Below, piece after piece: positions 15,644 through 24,505 of a stretch of DNA of 64,000 bases (positions within the stretch are counted from its first letter, which is position 1; each line of letters opens with the position of its first letter). The translations under genes and the position numbers were made by a program. The notes below the pieces were generated by a model, which searched no databases, was not told the origin of the DNA, and worked only from the letters and a program-made list of their open reading frames with translations. Source of the DNA: an uncultured Oscillospiraceae bacterium (lineage in GTDB: Bacteria; Bacillota; Clostridia; Oscillospirales; Acutalibacteraceae); contig URQB01000003.1 in NCBI GenBank assembly GCA_900549825.1, positions 94,040-158,039 on the forward strand, read 5' to 3'.

Positions 15644-18256
15644 TTATCTTCCGTAATAGGCATCCGTGTAAAGCTGCTCGATCTCGGAAACCAGCGGGTA
15701 GCGCGGGTTGGCCGTGGTGCACTGGTCAGCGTGCGCGTTGTCCGCAAGGCGCGGAAGCTTGTCGAAAAATTCCTTCTCGTCAACGCCGCATTCCTGAATG
15801 GAGCTTGGGACGTTGAGGCTGGTGCGCAGGTCCTTAATTGCCTGCACAAGGTTTGCAACGCTCTCCTCCGTGGTCTTGCCGGCGATGCCGAGATGCTTTG
15901 CAATCTTCGCGAATTTCTTATCCGCGACAAAGGTCTCGTACTTCGGGAAGGTGGCGAACTTTGTGGGCTTCTGGCCATTGTAGGCCACAATATAGGGCAG
16001 CAGGATAGCGTTCGCGCGGCCGTGCGGGATGTGATACTCGCCGCCGAGCTTATGCGCCATGGAATGGTTCAGGCCCAGGAAGGCGTTGGTGAACGCCATA
16101 CCGGCGATGCAGGATGCGTTGTGCATCTTCTCGCGGGCTTCCTTGTCGGATGCGCCGTTCTGGTAGGCACGGGGCAGGTATTCAAAGACCATCTCGATCG
16201 CCTGCATGGCAAGGCCGTCGGTATAGTCGCTGGCAAGGTTGGAGGTGTAGGCCTCAATCGCATGCGTCAGAACATCCATACCAGTGTCGGCGGTGGCAGA
16301 CTTCGGGAGGCTCGTGACGAACTGCGGGTCGATAATCGCAACATCAGGCGTCAGGGCATAGTCGGCGAGCGGGTATTTGATATTGCCGTTCTTGCGGTCG
16401 GTGATGACGGCGAAGCTCGTCACCTCGCTTCCGGTGCCGGAGGTCGTCGGGATGCAGACCATCTTAGCCTTGGTGCCCAGCTTCGGGAACTTGACGGCGC
16501 GCTTGCGGATATCGATGAACTTCTGCTTGAGGCCGTCGAAGGACGCGTCGGGATGCTCATAGAACAGCCACATGCCCTTCGCAGCGTCCATCGCGGAGCC
16601 GCCGCCGAGCGCGATGATCACATCGGGCTGGAATTCGCGCATGACCGCTACGCCGCGCATGATCGTGTCTACATCGGGATCGGGCTCAACGTCGGAATAG
16701 ATTTCACTGTGGCAGTAGTGCTCGCGCTTGCGCAAATAGTAAAGGATTTTATCAACATAGCCGAGCTTGACCATCATCGGGTCGGTTACGATGAACGCGC
16801 GCTCAATATCCTGCATTTTCTCGAGATACTGGATGGAATCCTCCTCGAAGTAGATCTTCGGCGGAACCTTGAACCACTGCATATTGACCCTCCTCTTGGC
16901 AAGGCGCTTTTTGTTGATGAGGTTAACGGTGGAGACGTTGGAGGTCGTAGAGTTGTGTCCATAGGAACCGCAGCCGAGGGTAAGCGACGGGGTGTTGGAA
17001 TTGTAGATATCGCCGATGCCGCCCTGGGAGGAGGGGGAGTTGACGATCACGCGGCCGACCTTCATCTCTTCGCCATAGGCCTTGATGATGTCGTCATTAC
17101 GGGAATGAATCACAGCGGAGTGGCCGAGGCCGCCCATGTGCAGCATTTCCATTGCGCGCTGGAAGCCTTCCTCCGTGCTGTTGACCACAAAGTAGGCGAG
17201 CACCGGGCTCAGCTTTTCACGGGACAGCGGATATTCGGGCCCGACAGCCGGAAGCTTTGCAATCAGGATCTTCGTCTTATCCGGGACCTTGATGCCTGCC
17301 TGCTCGGCAATCCAGTTCGCGCTCTTGCCCACGACATCAGGGTTGACGGCCTGCTTCTGCGCGTTGATCACATAGTCGGAAACCTTCTGCGTCTCCTCCG
17401 CATTGAGGAAGTAGCAGTTGTTTTCCTTCATGATGCGTTCGAAATCCTTGTGGATTTCCTTATCGACGATGACCGCCTGCTCGGAGGCGCAGATCATGCC
17501 GTTGTCAAAGGTTTTGGAGAGCATCAGGTCGGTGCAGGCGCGCTCGAGCTTTGCGCTCTTCTCAATATAGCAGGGGACGTTGCCGGGGCCGACGCCGAGG
17601 GCGGGCTTACCGGCGCTGTATGCGCTCTTGACCATGCCCGCGCCGCCGGTGGCGAGAATCAGGGATACGCCGGGATGGTTCATCAGAGCGGTGGTCGCCT
17701 GAATAGAGGGCGTTTCAATCCACTGGATGCAGTTTTCCGGCGCGCCGGCCTTGATTGCCGCGTCATAGAGCACTTTTGCAGCGGCGACGGAGCACTGCTG
17801 TGCATTGGGATGAAAGCCGAAGATAACCGGGTTGCGGGATTTCATGCAGATCAAGGATTTGAACATCGTGGTGGAGGTGGGGTTCGTAACGGGGGTTGCC
17901 GCAGCGACAACGCCGACCGGCTCCGCGATTTCCACATAGCCCTCCAGATCGTTCTCCTCGACGATGCCGACGGTTTTTTCATTCTTGATGGAGTGCCAGA
18001 TATATTCGGTGGCGAACATGTTTTTGATGATCTTGTCTTCATACACGCCGCGGCCGGTTTCTTCAACTGCCATTTTCGCAAGCTTCGTATGGTTCTCCTG
18101 GCCGGCGACGGTCATCGCCTCCACGATCTTGTCCACCTGCTCCTGCGTCATGTCCATGAACTGCTCGAGAGCCCCCAGCGCCTTCTGCACATGGTTGTCA
18201 ACCATTGCTTCAACGTCAATCTCGGGGGCTTTTTTTTCCTGCTTTTCGTTTGCCAT
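15644..18256 (-). CDS. adhE: bifunctional acetaldehyde-CoA/alcohol dehydrogenase
   Basis: The 870-residue protein has the normal AdhE length. Residues 15-440 form the CoA-acylating aldehyde dehydrogenase, with catalytic Cys256 in DNGMICASEQ. Residues about 455-870 form the iron alcohol dehydrogenase, with GGGSAMDAAKGMW for NAD and a metal site in DVLTHAIEAY and LNHSMAHKLGGEYHIPHG. It converts acetyl-CoA to ethanol using two NADH, in the cytoplasm, often as spirosomes. Start ATG 18256 follows AAGGAG. The gene has its own promoter with an overlapping Rex-like operator. It lies next to the HydS cluster, and both dispose of reductant. Confidence 0.96.
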   Translation of the reverse strand: MANEKQEKKAPEIDVEAMVDNHVQKALGALEQFMDMTQEQVDKIVEAMTVAGQENHTKLAKMAVEETGRGVYEDKIIKNMFATEYIWHSIKNEKTVGIVEENDLEGYVEIAEPVGVVAAATPVTNPTSTTMFKSLICMKSRNPVIFGFHPNAQQCSVAAAKVLYDAAIKAGAPENCIQWIETPSIQATTALMNHPGVSLILATGGAGMVKSAYSAGKPALGVGPGNVPCYIEKSAKLERACTDLMLSKTFDNGMICASEQAVIVDKEIHKDFERIMKENNCYFLNAEETQKVSDYVINAQKQAVNPDVVGKSANWIAEQAGIKVPDKTKILIAKLPAVGPEYPLSREKLSPVLAYFVVNSTEEGFQRAMEMLHMGGLGHSAVIHSRNDDIIKAYGEEMKVGRVIVNSPSSQGGIGDIYNSNTPSLTLGCGSYGHNSTTSNVSTVNLINKKRLAKRRVNMQWFKVPPKIYFEEDSIQYLEKMQDIERAFIVTDPMMVKLGYVDKILYYLRKREHYCHSEIYSDVEPDPDVDTIMRGVAVMREFQPDVIIALGGGSAMDAAKGMWLFYEHPDASFDGLKQKFIDIRKRAVKFPKLGTKAKMVCIPTTSGTGSEVTSFAVITDRKNGNIKYPLADYALTPDVAIIDPQFVTSLPKSATADTGMDVLTHAIEAYTSNLASDYTDGLAMQAIEMVFEYLPRAYQNGASDKEAREKMHNASCIAGMAFTNAFLGLNHSMAHKLGGEYHIPHGRANAILLPYIVAYNGQKPTKFATFPKYETFVADKKFAKIAKHLGIAGKTTEESVANLVQAIKDLRTSLNVPSSIQECGVDEKEFFDKLPRLADNAHADQCTTANPRYPLVSEIEQLYTDAYYGR

Positions 18257-18308
18257 TGCAATCGCTCCTTATCAAATATTGATCGGGTTTTCATGCTGTC
18301 GAGATTGT

Positions 18309-18326
18309 TTGTTAATTATTTAACGA
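18309..18326. promoter_or_regulatory. Rex-like redox operator at the adhE promoter
   Basis: TTGTTAATTATTTAACGA matches the Rex consensus reported for clostridia (TTGTTAANNNNTTAACAA) at all specified positions but one. It lies just downstream of the -10 (18331-18336), where a bound repressor would block transcription until NADH rises. Confidence 0.75.
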
Positions 18327-18330
18327 CTAC

Positions 18331-18359
18331 AGTATAACCGACTTCCTCCCATTTTTCAA
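18331..18359 (-). promoter_or_regulatory. promoter of adhE
   Basis: On the minus strand, TTGAAA (18354-18359) and TATACT (18331-18336) are separated by 17 bases, about 75 bases before the adhE start. Confidence 0.75.
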
Positions 18360-18645
18360 CTAGAAAAAGGAGGGCCTTTTTTTGTAATTTTCATGCGAAA
18401 TCGCCAATTCGAAACGCTCCATTTCTCCAAAGTGGAAGATGCTGAGAACGCAGCCGTAGAAATGAATAAAAAGCGCGTCAAAAACAATCATGGATTTAGC
18501 AAACTGACTTATCTTCCGTATCACCGGAAAGCTCCAAAGAGAATGAATTGCAGAAGAAATAGCAAGGTGCATAAAAACAGGCGGTGAAAGCGCACAATCT
18601 TCTCAACAGGTGCGGACAGATGGATTCCATGACCAAACACGGGCG
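18360..18645. other. intergenic stretch without a supported gene
   Basis: Short overlapping frames occur on both strands, but none has a ribosome-binding site together with recognisable protein character. I see nothing else here. Confidence 0.5.
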
Positions 18646-18700
18646 TCTGAAATCAAAAAACAGAAACAGGCGAGCTGAATTTCCAGCCCGCCTGTTTGGA
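18646..18700 (-). terminator. terminator of the cdd-SDR-DUF5662 gene group
   Basis: On the minus strand, AAACAGGCGGGCTG pairs with CAGCTCGCCTGTTT (one mismatch), followed by CTGTTTTTTG. It lies about 60 bases past the DUF5662 stop. Confidence 0.8.
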
Positions 18701-18758
18701 AATACGCGCCGCATACTTGCATTTGATCAGTTTTGCCGCGCGCCTGTAAAGCCTTATC

Positions 18759-19298
18759 TCATTTATTTTTTGCAAGGATTTCATTTCTGATATAGGAAAA
18801 AGCGGCGTCCTCGCCCTCATCCCGCAGGCGCTGGAGCAAATCCTCAAGCAGCGCCCTGGTGGCCGGGTGGATCAGGTAGTGATCGCGGGAATGCATATAA
18901 TAGTCGTAAGGGTCGCTGTCCCGGTAAGCCGCGCCGCGGTAGGTCTTGCTGGCGGCCATACGGTCGCAGAACATTTCCACCACGTATTGGACCGGCATCT
19001 CCATACCCGCAAGCCCATGGTTACCCAGTGGGGAATAATCGATCCAGTATTCCAGATGGTGTTTGTTGCGTCCCTTATGGTGAAGCCACGCGCTGCTGTA
19101 GCCCTTAGCCGCGCGCTCCGCTTCATTGGGGCTGCGGGTGCCCTGATAGTATTTTACACCCGGGATGAATTCGACGGGAGAGTATTTGGAAAGATCGTGC
19201 GTCAGGCCCTGCCAATAAAGGCCCACTCGGAAGCAGTGCTTTCTGACGAGCGACCTGTGATGGTGGACGGTTTTCAAATGCCCCAGCCAGTTTGCCAT
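18759..19298 (-). CDS. DUF5662 family protein
   Basis: The 179-residue soluble protein is rich in His, Tyr and Trp. Characteristic stretches are HLKTVHHHRSLVRKHCFRVGL, LTHDLSKYSPVEF and HHKGRNKHHLEYWIDY, followed by MPVQYVVEMFCDRMAA. The many conserved His/Asp residues suggest a metal-binding site, as in HD-like proteins, but no enzyme activity is known to me. The start is ATG 19298 with a poor ribosome-binding site, 33 bases after the SDR gene, so translation may rely on coupling. It is the last gene of the group. Confidence 0.75.
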   Translation of the reverse strand: MANWLGHLKTVHHHRSLVRKHCFRVGLYWQGLTHDLSKYSPVEFIPGVKYYQGTRSPNEAERAAKGYSSAWLHHKGRNKHHLEYWIDYSPLGNHGLAGMEMPVQYVVEMFCDRMAASKTYRGAAYRDSDPYDYYMHSRDHYLIHPATRALLEDLLQRLRDEGEDAAFSYIRNEILAKNK

Positions 19299-19331
19299 AA
19301 ATCAGACACCAGCGTTTCTCAGTTTCTTCAT

Positions 19332-20066
19332 TCAAACGACGATCCCGCCGTTGACGCCGAGCACCTGCCCGGTGATAAAGGATGCTTTGCCGGATGCAAG
19401 GAAAGCGATGGCCTCGGCGGCCTCTCGCGCTGTGCCGGTGCGGCACAGCGGCGTTTCCTCGCAGAGCGCCACACGCGTCTCGCCATCCAGCATCGCGTTC
19501 ATATCCGTATCAATCACACCGGGCGCGACGCAGTTGACCGTGATCCCGCTGGGGCCAAGCTCCTTGGCAAGCGCCTTTGCCATGCCGATGACCGCTGCCT
19601 TGGCTGCAGAATAGTGCACCTCGCACGACGCGCCGACCTCGCCCCACATCGAGGAGACCGCCACGATGCGGCCAGATTTCTGATGCAGCATGTGGGGCAG
19701 CACTGCCTGGCAGCAGTGAAAAAGCCCGTCGACATGCACGGCGAACATCCGCCGCCAGTCCTCCGCTGTGAGATCGGTAAAAAGCTTTAGCTGTGCGATG
19801 CCCGCGCTGTGCACGAGGATGTCTACGCCGCCGAAGGCCTGTTCAATTTTATGCACCATATCGTTTACCTGTTCCCGGTCGGCGACGTCGGCCTGACAGG
19901 AGATCGCGTCTGCGCCTTCCGCGTGCAGGAGCCGGACGAGCTCATCGGCTTTTTCCTTCTGTGCGCGGTAATTGACGGCGATGCGCATACCCTGCCGGGC
20001 AAGCAGCAGGGCTGTTTCCCGGCCGATGCCGCGGGAAGCGCCGGTGATCAATGCGATTTGCGCCAT
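19332..20066 (-). CDS. SDR-family reductase (FabG-like)
   Basis: The 244-residue short-chain dehydrogenase/reductase has the N-terminal cofactor motif TGASRGIG, NYRAQ suggesting NADPH preference, HSAGIA, catalytic Ser in VAVSSMWGE and YSAAK. C-terminal GQVLGVNGGIVV is typical of FabG relatives. It may be a 3-oxoacyl-ACP reductase, but no other fatty acid synthesis gene is nearby. The EF-P 5-aminopentanone reductase (YmfI) subgroup is an equally good alternative. GGGAGG precedes ATG 20066. Confidence 0.87.
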   Translation of the reverse strand: MAQIALITGASRGIGRETALLLARQGMRIAVNYRAQKEKADELVRLLHAEGADAISCQADVADREQVNDMVHKIEQAFGGVDILVHSAGIAQLKLFTDLTAEDWRRMFAVHVDGLFHCCQAVLPHMLHQKSGRIVAVSSMWGEVGASCEVHYSAAKAAVIGMAKALAKELGPSGITVNCVAPGVIDTDMNAMLDGETRVALCEETPLCRTGTAREAAEAIAFLASGKASFITGQVLGVNGGIVV

Positions 20067-20197
20067 GACAATGCCTCCCTGAAGAATGAATCAAAATTCA
20101 CTTAGCCGCGTAAAGCGGACGCTCTCCGGCTCTGCGCTGCCGGCATAAAACGTATGGTTATCTTGCCCTTTTGCGAGAGAATGAGCAAGCACATATG

Positions 20198-20578
20198 TTA
20201 TAGCCTGTGCGGAAGCAGCGCGCCGATTGTTGTAACGGAGCCATCCTCCAGCATCACTTCACACAGGTGATTTTCATCATGCACCGCGTTGATAAACTCC
20301 CTGCACCTGCCGCACGGTGCACAGGCCCGGCCTTCGTCGTCAACGCCGGTGGCAATGCATTTGACGATTTTGGATTCTCCTGCGGTTACCATTGCCGCAA
20401 TAGCGGAGTGCTCCGCGCAGAAGCCCATGCCGGCGGGCGTGTCGATACAAACGCCGGTATACACATTCCCCTGATCCGTCAGGCTTGCGGCCGCGACTGT
20501 ACCGGCTGTCGCCATCCTGGAAATCTGCCGCTCATGCAGAACACTTTTCGCAATGTCCAGCAACTTGTTAAAATCCAT
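20198..20578 (-). CDS. cdd: cytidine deaminase (blasticidin-S-deaminase-like)
   Basis: The 126-residue protein has the zinc deaminase signature: CAEHSAI, where Cys replaces His of the usual HAE and Glu is the proton shuttle, and PCGRCRE. The Cys-Cys-Cys zinc ligation and the length fit homotetrameric cytidine deaminases, which convert cytidine and deoxycytidine to uridine forms for salvage. Blasticidin-S deaminase-like activity cannot be excluded. Start ATG 20578 follows AAAGGAG; the longer frame from 20617 lacks one. It is the first gene of the leftward cdd-SDR-DUF5662 group. Confidence 0.85.
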   Translation of the reverse strand: MDFNKLLDIAKSVLHERQISRMATAGTVAAASLTDQGNVYTGVCIDTPAGMGFCAEHSAIAAMVTAGESKIVKCIATGVDDEGRACAPCGRCREFINAVHDENHLCEVMLEDGSVTTIGALLPHRL

Positions 20579-20726
20579 CTTTCCTGCTCCTTTATTGGGG
20601 CGTTCCGAGCGTAGCAAACGGATTGTTTTCTATCATATCGTTTCCTTTCTCTAAAGTCAAATGGCAGAATGAGATGTGTCGAATTGCATAGTTTCATATA
20701 CATACCAAAAGAATCCTTTATACGAA

Positions 20727-20755
20727 TTGACCGAGGCTGGAATTAAAGCTATAAT
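20727..20755 (+). promoter_or_regulatory. promoter of the GPH transporter at 20831
   Basis: TTGACC (20727-20732) and TATAAT (20750-20755) are separated by 17 bases. Confidence 0.8.
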
Positions 20756-20830
20756 AATAAAGTTAGCGGATACCTGAAAAGACGGGAGAAGTTGTTAGAC
20801 CGCATCAAAAGGAAAGGAATGGTTCTAGGA

Positions 20831-22354
20831 ATGAAACAACAGCGCAGCCTCAATACCTACACGCCGAAGGAGCGCAACCTGTATTTAGCCGGTATGCTCG
20901 GCCAGAACATGATCTACAACATCATCGGTACAGGCCTTGTGTTTTACTTTCAGAGCGTACTGTTCATCCCCGCGATGGCAACGGGCGTGATTTTCGCTAT
21001 CGCCCGCGTCTGGGACGCAATCAACGACCCGATGATGGGCACGATCGTCGACCGGACGAATACAAAATGGGGCAAATGCAGGCCCTATCTCATCTTTATC
21101 CCTGCAGTTGTGTGCGTCATCACAATCCTCTGCTTCTGCAATGGGATTTATGGCTCTCAAAACAGCTCCCTGGTCAATGGGCTGATCATTGCCTGGGCGG
21201 GCGTGTCCTATATTCTTTGGGGCATGATCTATACAGTGGGCGATATCCCGCTGTGGGGTATCACAGCCCGGATGACGGATGATGAAAACGACCGGGCAAG
21301 CCTGCTGTCTCTTGCACGTATCGCAGCTGGCGTGGGCGGTATCGTGCTGGCGATTATTGTCCCGATGTCGCAGGCTGTGGGGAACAGCCTGACGGCTTCC
21401 CGGGGCCTGACCACGCAGAAGGGCCAACAATATGGCTTCATTATTATAGCGGTGATCCTTTCTGTGGTTGGCTGCGGCCTGTTCCAGCTGGCTGGCTTGG
21501 CCAAGGAGCGTGTCAAATCCTCTGACGCACACTATACCATTAAGGAAAACTTTCAGATTATGTGGCGGAACAAGCCCTTCCGCCAGATTCTCATCTCCAG
21601 TATTCTGCGCGCGCCCATCATGCTGATGCTGATGGTTGCCATGACGCTTCTTTCTTATTATTATGGCGATTACAACCAGAAGAATTATATAGTATATATG
21701 ATCATCCTTGGCGGCGGTATCTTCGGCGGACAGTTTATTGCGATGGCCTTTGCGCCGCTGCTCGTCAAAAAGTATGAGAAAAAGAAGGTCTATAACTGGA
21801 GCTGCATTGCAAGCGGCATTGCCTTTGCGCTCATCTTTGTGGTCTATCTGATGGCCCCGAACAAGCTTGACCAGCCCCGTTGGCTCGCGATCTGCTGCGT
21901 CGTCTTTACAGTCGCCGGTGCGGGTATGGGTATCGTCAATGTATATCAGTCCGTCATGATCGCCGATACCATCGACTATGAGGAGTACATGAACGGCATC
22001 CGTCCGGACGGCGTGTTCTTTGCCGGGCAGTCCTTCTGCACGAAGCTCAATTCCGGAATTGCATCTCTGTTACAGGGCATCGTTTATTCCATCGTCGGCT
22101 TCTCAGGCGATGGCGTGGCAAAGGTCAACGCCATGCTGGAGGCGGGAGCGAGCTTCAAGGCAGATCCGTTTTTTGAGCCCTACCGTTTCGCCATGTTTTT
22201 CCTCTGCTCCATTCCGCCCGCGATCGGCATGTTCCTCGCGGTGCTGCCCACGATCCATTATGCGCTGCCGGATAAGGAGCATGCAAGAGTGCTGGAGACT
22301 CTGCGCACACGCCGCCAGGGAGCGGCGGAGACCCGGAAAAATGCACAGGAGTAA
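20831..22354 (+). CDS. GPH-family (MFS) sugar cation symporter
   Basis: The 507-residue protein has 12 predicted helices. It carries the glycoside-pentoside-hexuronide:cation symporter signatures INDPMMGTIVDRTNTKWGKCRPYL near residue 65 and DTIDYEEYMNGIRPDG in the second half. It imports a glycoside or uronide with Na+ or H+; the substrate cannot be read. I placed the start at ATG 20831 because the paralogue at 22672-24213 begins at the same aligned position. TTG 20792 and ATG 20819 remain possible. It is monocistronic between a strong promoter and a terminator. No glycosidase is adjacent. Confidence 0.85.
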   Translation: MKQQRSLNTYTPKERNLYLAGMLGQNMIYNIIGTGLVFYFQSVLFIPAMATGVIFAIARVWDAINDPMMGTIVDRTNTKWGKCRPYLIFIPAVVCVITILCFCNGIYGSQNSSLVNGLIIAWAGVSYILWGMIYTVGDIPLWGITARMTDDENDRASLLSLARIAAGVGGIVLAIIVPMSQAVGNSLTASRGLTTQKGQQYGFIIIAVILSVVGCGLFQLAGLAKERVKSSDAHYTIKENFQIMWRNKPFRQILISSILRAPIMLMLMVAMTLLSYYYGDYNQKNYIVYMIILGGGIFGGQFIAMAFAPLLVKKYEKKKVYNWSCIASGIAFALIFVVYLMAPNKLDQPRWLAICCVVFTVAGAGMGIVNVYQSVMIADTIDYEEYMNGIRPDGVFFAGQSFCTKLNSGIASLLQGIVYSIVGFSGDGVAKVNAMLEAGASFKADPFFEPYRFAMFFLCSIPPAIGMFLAVLPTIHYALPDKEHARVLETLRTRRQGAAETRKNAQE

Positions 22355-22383
22355 ACTGCCGCAATACGAATGAATTGTTATCG

Positions 22384-22420
22384 AAGGAGCCCGGGCAGAT
22401 CGATTGCCCGGGCTCCTTTG
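22384..22420 (+). terminator. terminator of the GPH transporter gene
   Basis: AAGGAGCCCGGGCA and TGCCCGGGCTCCTTT form a 14-bp perfect stem with a 7-base loop, ending in TTTG. Confidence 0.85.
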
Positions 22421-22485
22421 TCGCTGTTGAAAGTGTCAGCAGCGATCGTTTCAGATGAACTATTTACTCAAATTTAGAGGAGTAT

Positions 22486-22566
22486 ATGAAGGACCGCCCA
22501 TGGTTACTACACCTGTGGCGGTTAGCATCTTTTTCTCCCGGCACTGGCCTAAAAGCAAATACGTAG
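22486..22566 (+). CDS. small ORF (26 aa) with a good ribosome-binding site, unknown
   Basis: A 27-codon frame begins at ATG 22486 right after GAGGAG and is followed by a terminator at 22577-22617. The peptide is Trp/Leu-containing and not clearly membrane-spanning. Part of the DNA (GGCGGTTAGCATC) resembles the leader of the antisense RNAs at 9.65 and 10.04 kb (GGCGGTTAGCGTC), so this may be a decayed RNA locus and not a gene. Treat it as speculative. Confidence 0.25.
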   Translation: MKDRPWLLHLWRLASFSPGTGLKANT

Positions 22567-22576
22567 CTATAGAATA

Positions 22577-22617
22577 GCCGGCATCATTTATATTCGTGCC
22601 GGTTTGATTTTATTTTA
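22577..22617 (+). terminator. terminator-like hairpin left of the NRPS island
   Basis: GCCGGCA and TGCCGGT form a 7-bp stem with a 13-base loop, followed by TTGATTTTATTTT on the plus strand. It lies between the plus-strand GPH gene and the minus-strand transporter ending at 22672. Confidence 0.6.
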
Positions 22618-22671
22618 CTGAATCAAGGATTCGCCTGCCTGTCTTTTCACTGGTATTGAGGTTGTAGAGAG

Positions 22672-24213
22672 TTAGTCTTTCTCCGGTTCGGAAGAGTCAT
22701 TTTCGTTTTTTTGTTGTTGATCCACATGTCTGCGCAGATTCAAGTTTTTGAGAATTTGTTCGTGGGTTGCATCGGTAAGAGGGTATTTAATCATCGGGAT
22801 GATGCACAAGATAGCACCTATGACAGTGGGAATCGTAGCCAAGAAGAATAATACGCGCATATCAGACGTAAATTCTAGGCTCTCCTTTACCATTCCGCCG
22901 CCAGCAATAAATGTGTTCAATTCTGCGATACGCTGGTCAGAAAATCCGGCCAATGCGTAGATACTGCCGCCGATCAAGGAAGAGATTCCGGAACTTAGTT
23001 TCGTTGTGATTGTTTGGCCTGAAACAAATGTCCCGTCGGGTCTGCGTCCTGTTTGGTACTCCTCATAATCGACAGCGTCTGAAATAAATAGGGTTGCGAC
23101 AATTGACTGAATAGCGGTTAATGTACCGCTTATTGTATAGCAGAGTGCTGTCAAAACAAGTAAAAATACATTTGCCATCCGGAAAGGATTGAATAAGAAT
23201 AGCAAAAATACGATTAGCATTGGTATCGCCGACATAAGGTTGCTGAATATGAATAATTTGACTTTTTCATATTTTTTGCTGAGCAGGGGCACGATATTAG
23301 ATGCGATCACTCTGCCGAGATACGAGCCCCCACTGATAATGATGGTATAAAGGATGATTTTCAAAGGATCCTTATTTGCATAATAGTAAGTGAAAAGGGG
23401 CATCGCCCCGACGGTTTCTACTGCTTTCGGACTTGCCAATATTCCTGACAATAGGACTGCACGGAACGGCTTGTTCTCCCACATGAGTTTAAAATTTTCC
23501 TTTACGGAAACATGCCCTTTCGGCAACGAGATGTGTTCTTTCACAAACAGCCCGGTTAGTTGAAATAAAGCGCTTCCAATGACTGAAAAAATCGATACAA
23601 CAAGAAAAAAACCCAATTGTTCAGACCTTTGAGTTTGAAGGGACTCCCGAGCGAATATCTTTCCAACCTGAATCGACAACGGTTGTACGACCATTCCAAG
23701 CATACCGATCAGCATTGCTGTTGTTTTTAGTGATATAATTTTCGTCCGGTCGTTCTCATCTTCTGTCATCAGATTCGGCAAACTGTGCAGTGGGATATCT
23801 GATGCAGAAAACGCAAGCCCAAACAGGAAATAAGATAAGGACGCCCATAGAATAACAAAAAGATTCTGGCCCGACCCCATCGGCTGAGCGGGATCGTATA
23901 TGTGGTTTATAAAGCACAGAATTAAAAGAATGCCAATTGGGATCGGCGTAAATAAAACATAGGGCCTGGCCTTTCCCCATTTACTTCGGGTATGATCCAT
24001 GATGTTGCCCATAAGCGGATCCTTTATCGCATCCAAGATCTGGTTGAGCGATAGGATCAGGCTAACCGCCATTGCCGGTATTAATAATGTAAACTGGTAG
24101 TAGTATGCAAGAACAGTGCTGGCGCTGTATATCACATTCTGCCCGGCGAGCCCGATTAAATACAGATTGCGTTCTTTTTTGGAGTAAGTTCGAAGCGATG
24201 AAGTGTGATCCAC
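22672..24213 (-). CDS. GPH-family (MFS) transporter linked to the NRPS cluster
   Basis: The 513-residue, 12-helix paralogue of the 20831-22354 product has IKDPLMGNIMDHTRSKWGKARPYV and DAVDYEEYQTGRRPDG in matching places. The start is GTG 24213 behind AAGGAGGAG. The gene follows an acyl ligase and an acyl carrier protein on the same strand (48 bases from the ACP) and is AT-richer than the 20831 paralogue. Its context suggests a role with the peptide cluster, either export of product or uptake of a sugar for glycosylation; the family normally imports. The C-terminus is charged (RHVDQQQKNENDSSEPEKD). Confidence 0.83.
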   Translation of the reverse strand: MDHTSSLRTYSKKERNLYLIGLAGQNVIYSASTVLAYYYQFTLLIPAMAVSLILSLNQILDAIKDPLMGNIMDHTRSKWGKARPYVLFTPIPIGILLILCFINHIYDPAQPMGSGQNLFVILWASLSYFLFGLAFSASDIPLHSLPNLMTEDENDRTKIISLKTTAMLIGMLGMVVQPLSIQVGKIFARESLQTQRSEQLGFFLVVSIFSVIGSALFQLTGLFVKEHISLPKGHVSVKENFKLMWENKPFRAVLLSGILASPKAVETVGAMPLFTYYYANKDPLKIILYTIIISGGSYLGRVIASNIVPLLSKKYEKVKLFIFSNLMSAIPMLIVFLLFLFNPFRMANVFLLVLTALCYTISGTLTAIQSIVATLFISDAVDYEEYQTGRRPDGTFVSGQTITTKLSSGISSLIGGSIYALAGFSDQRIAELNTFIAGGGMVKESLEFTSDMRVLFFLATIPTVIGAILCIIPMIKYPLTDATHEQILKNLNLRRHVDQQQKNENDSSEPEKD

Positions 24214-24261
24214 TATGATACTCCTCCTTTATGTATCCTTTAACCAGTGAAATACCCGTTT

Positions 24262-24486
24262 TTAGCTGTATTTCTCAAGATAATGCACCAGGTCACCCAC
24301 GTAGACCATATCTTTGAGATCGTCGATATCAATTTCGATATTCAACTCATCTTCAATTTCGGTGATTGCGTTGACGATGGAAAGGGAATCCATTAATAGA
24401 TCCATCGTGATGGAAGATTGCAGGGTGATTTCACTGTCCGGCACAGACGTATATGAGTTCAAGATCCTCTTTACTATTTCAAACAT
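24262..24486 (-). CDS. acyl carrier protein
   Basis: This 74-residue acidic four-helix carrier protein has the phosphopantetheine Ser in LLMDSLSIVNAI. AAAGGAG precedes ATG 24486. It lies 19 bases after the acyl ligase gene on the same strand and near the NRPS whose first domain is a condensation domain. The likely job is to hold the acyl group activated by the ligase for the starter condensation domain. The PPTase at 44910 could modify it. A housekeeping fatty acid role is less likely because no fab gene is nearby. Confidence 0.85.
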   Translation of the reverse strand: MFEIVKRILNSYTSVPDSEITLQSSITMDLLMDSLSIVNAITEIEDELNIEIDIDDLKDMVYVGDLVHYLEKYS

Positions 24487-24505
24487 GCAGTTCTTCTCCT
24501 TTTTT

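Noticed and set aside
15731..18337. 868-codon open frame on the plus strand opposite adhE
   Set aside because: It is a mirror of the GC-rich adhE coding frame. It has no ribosome-binding site or recognisable family, and adhE is unambiguous on the other strand.
18393..18587. 64-codon plus-strand frame after the adhE promoter
   Set aside because: No ribosome-binding site, no family resemblance and overlaps a competing minus-strand frame of equal quality.
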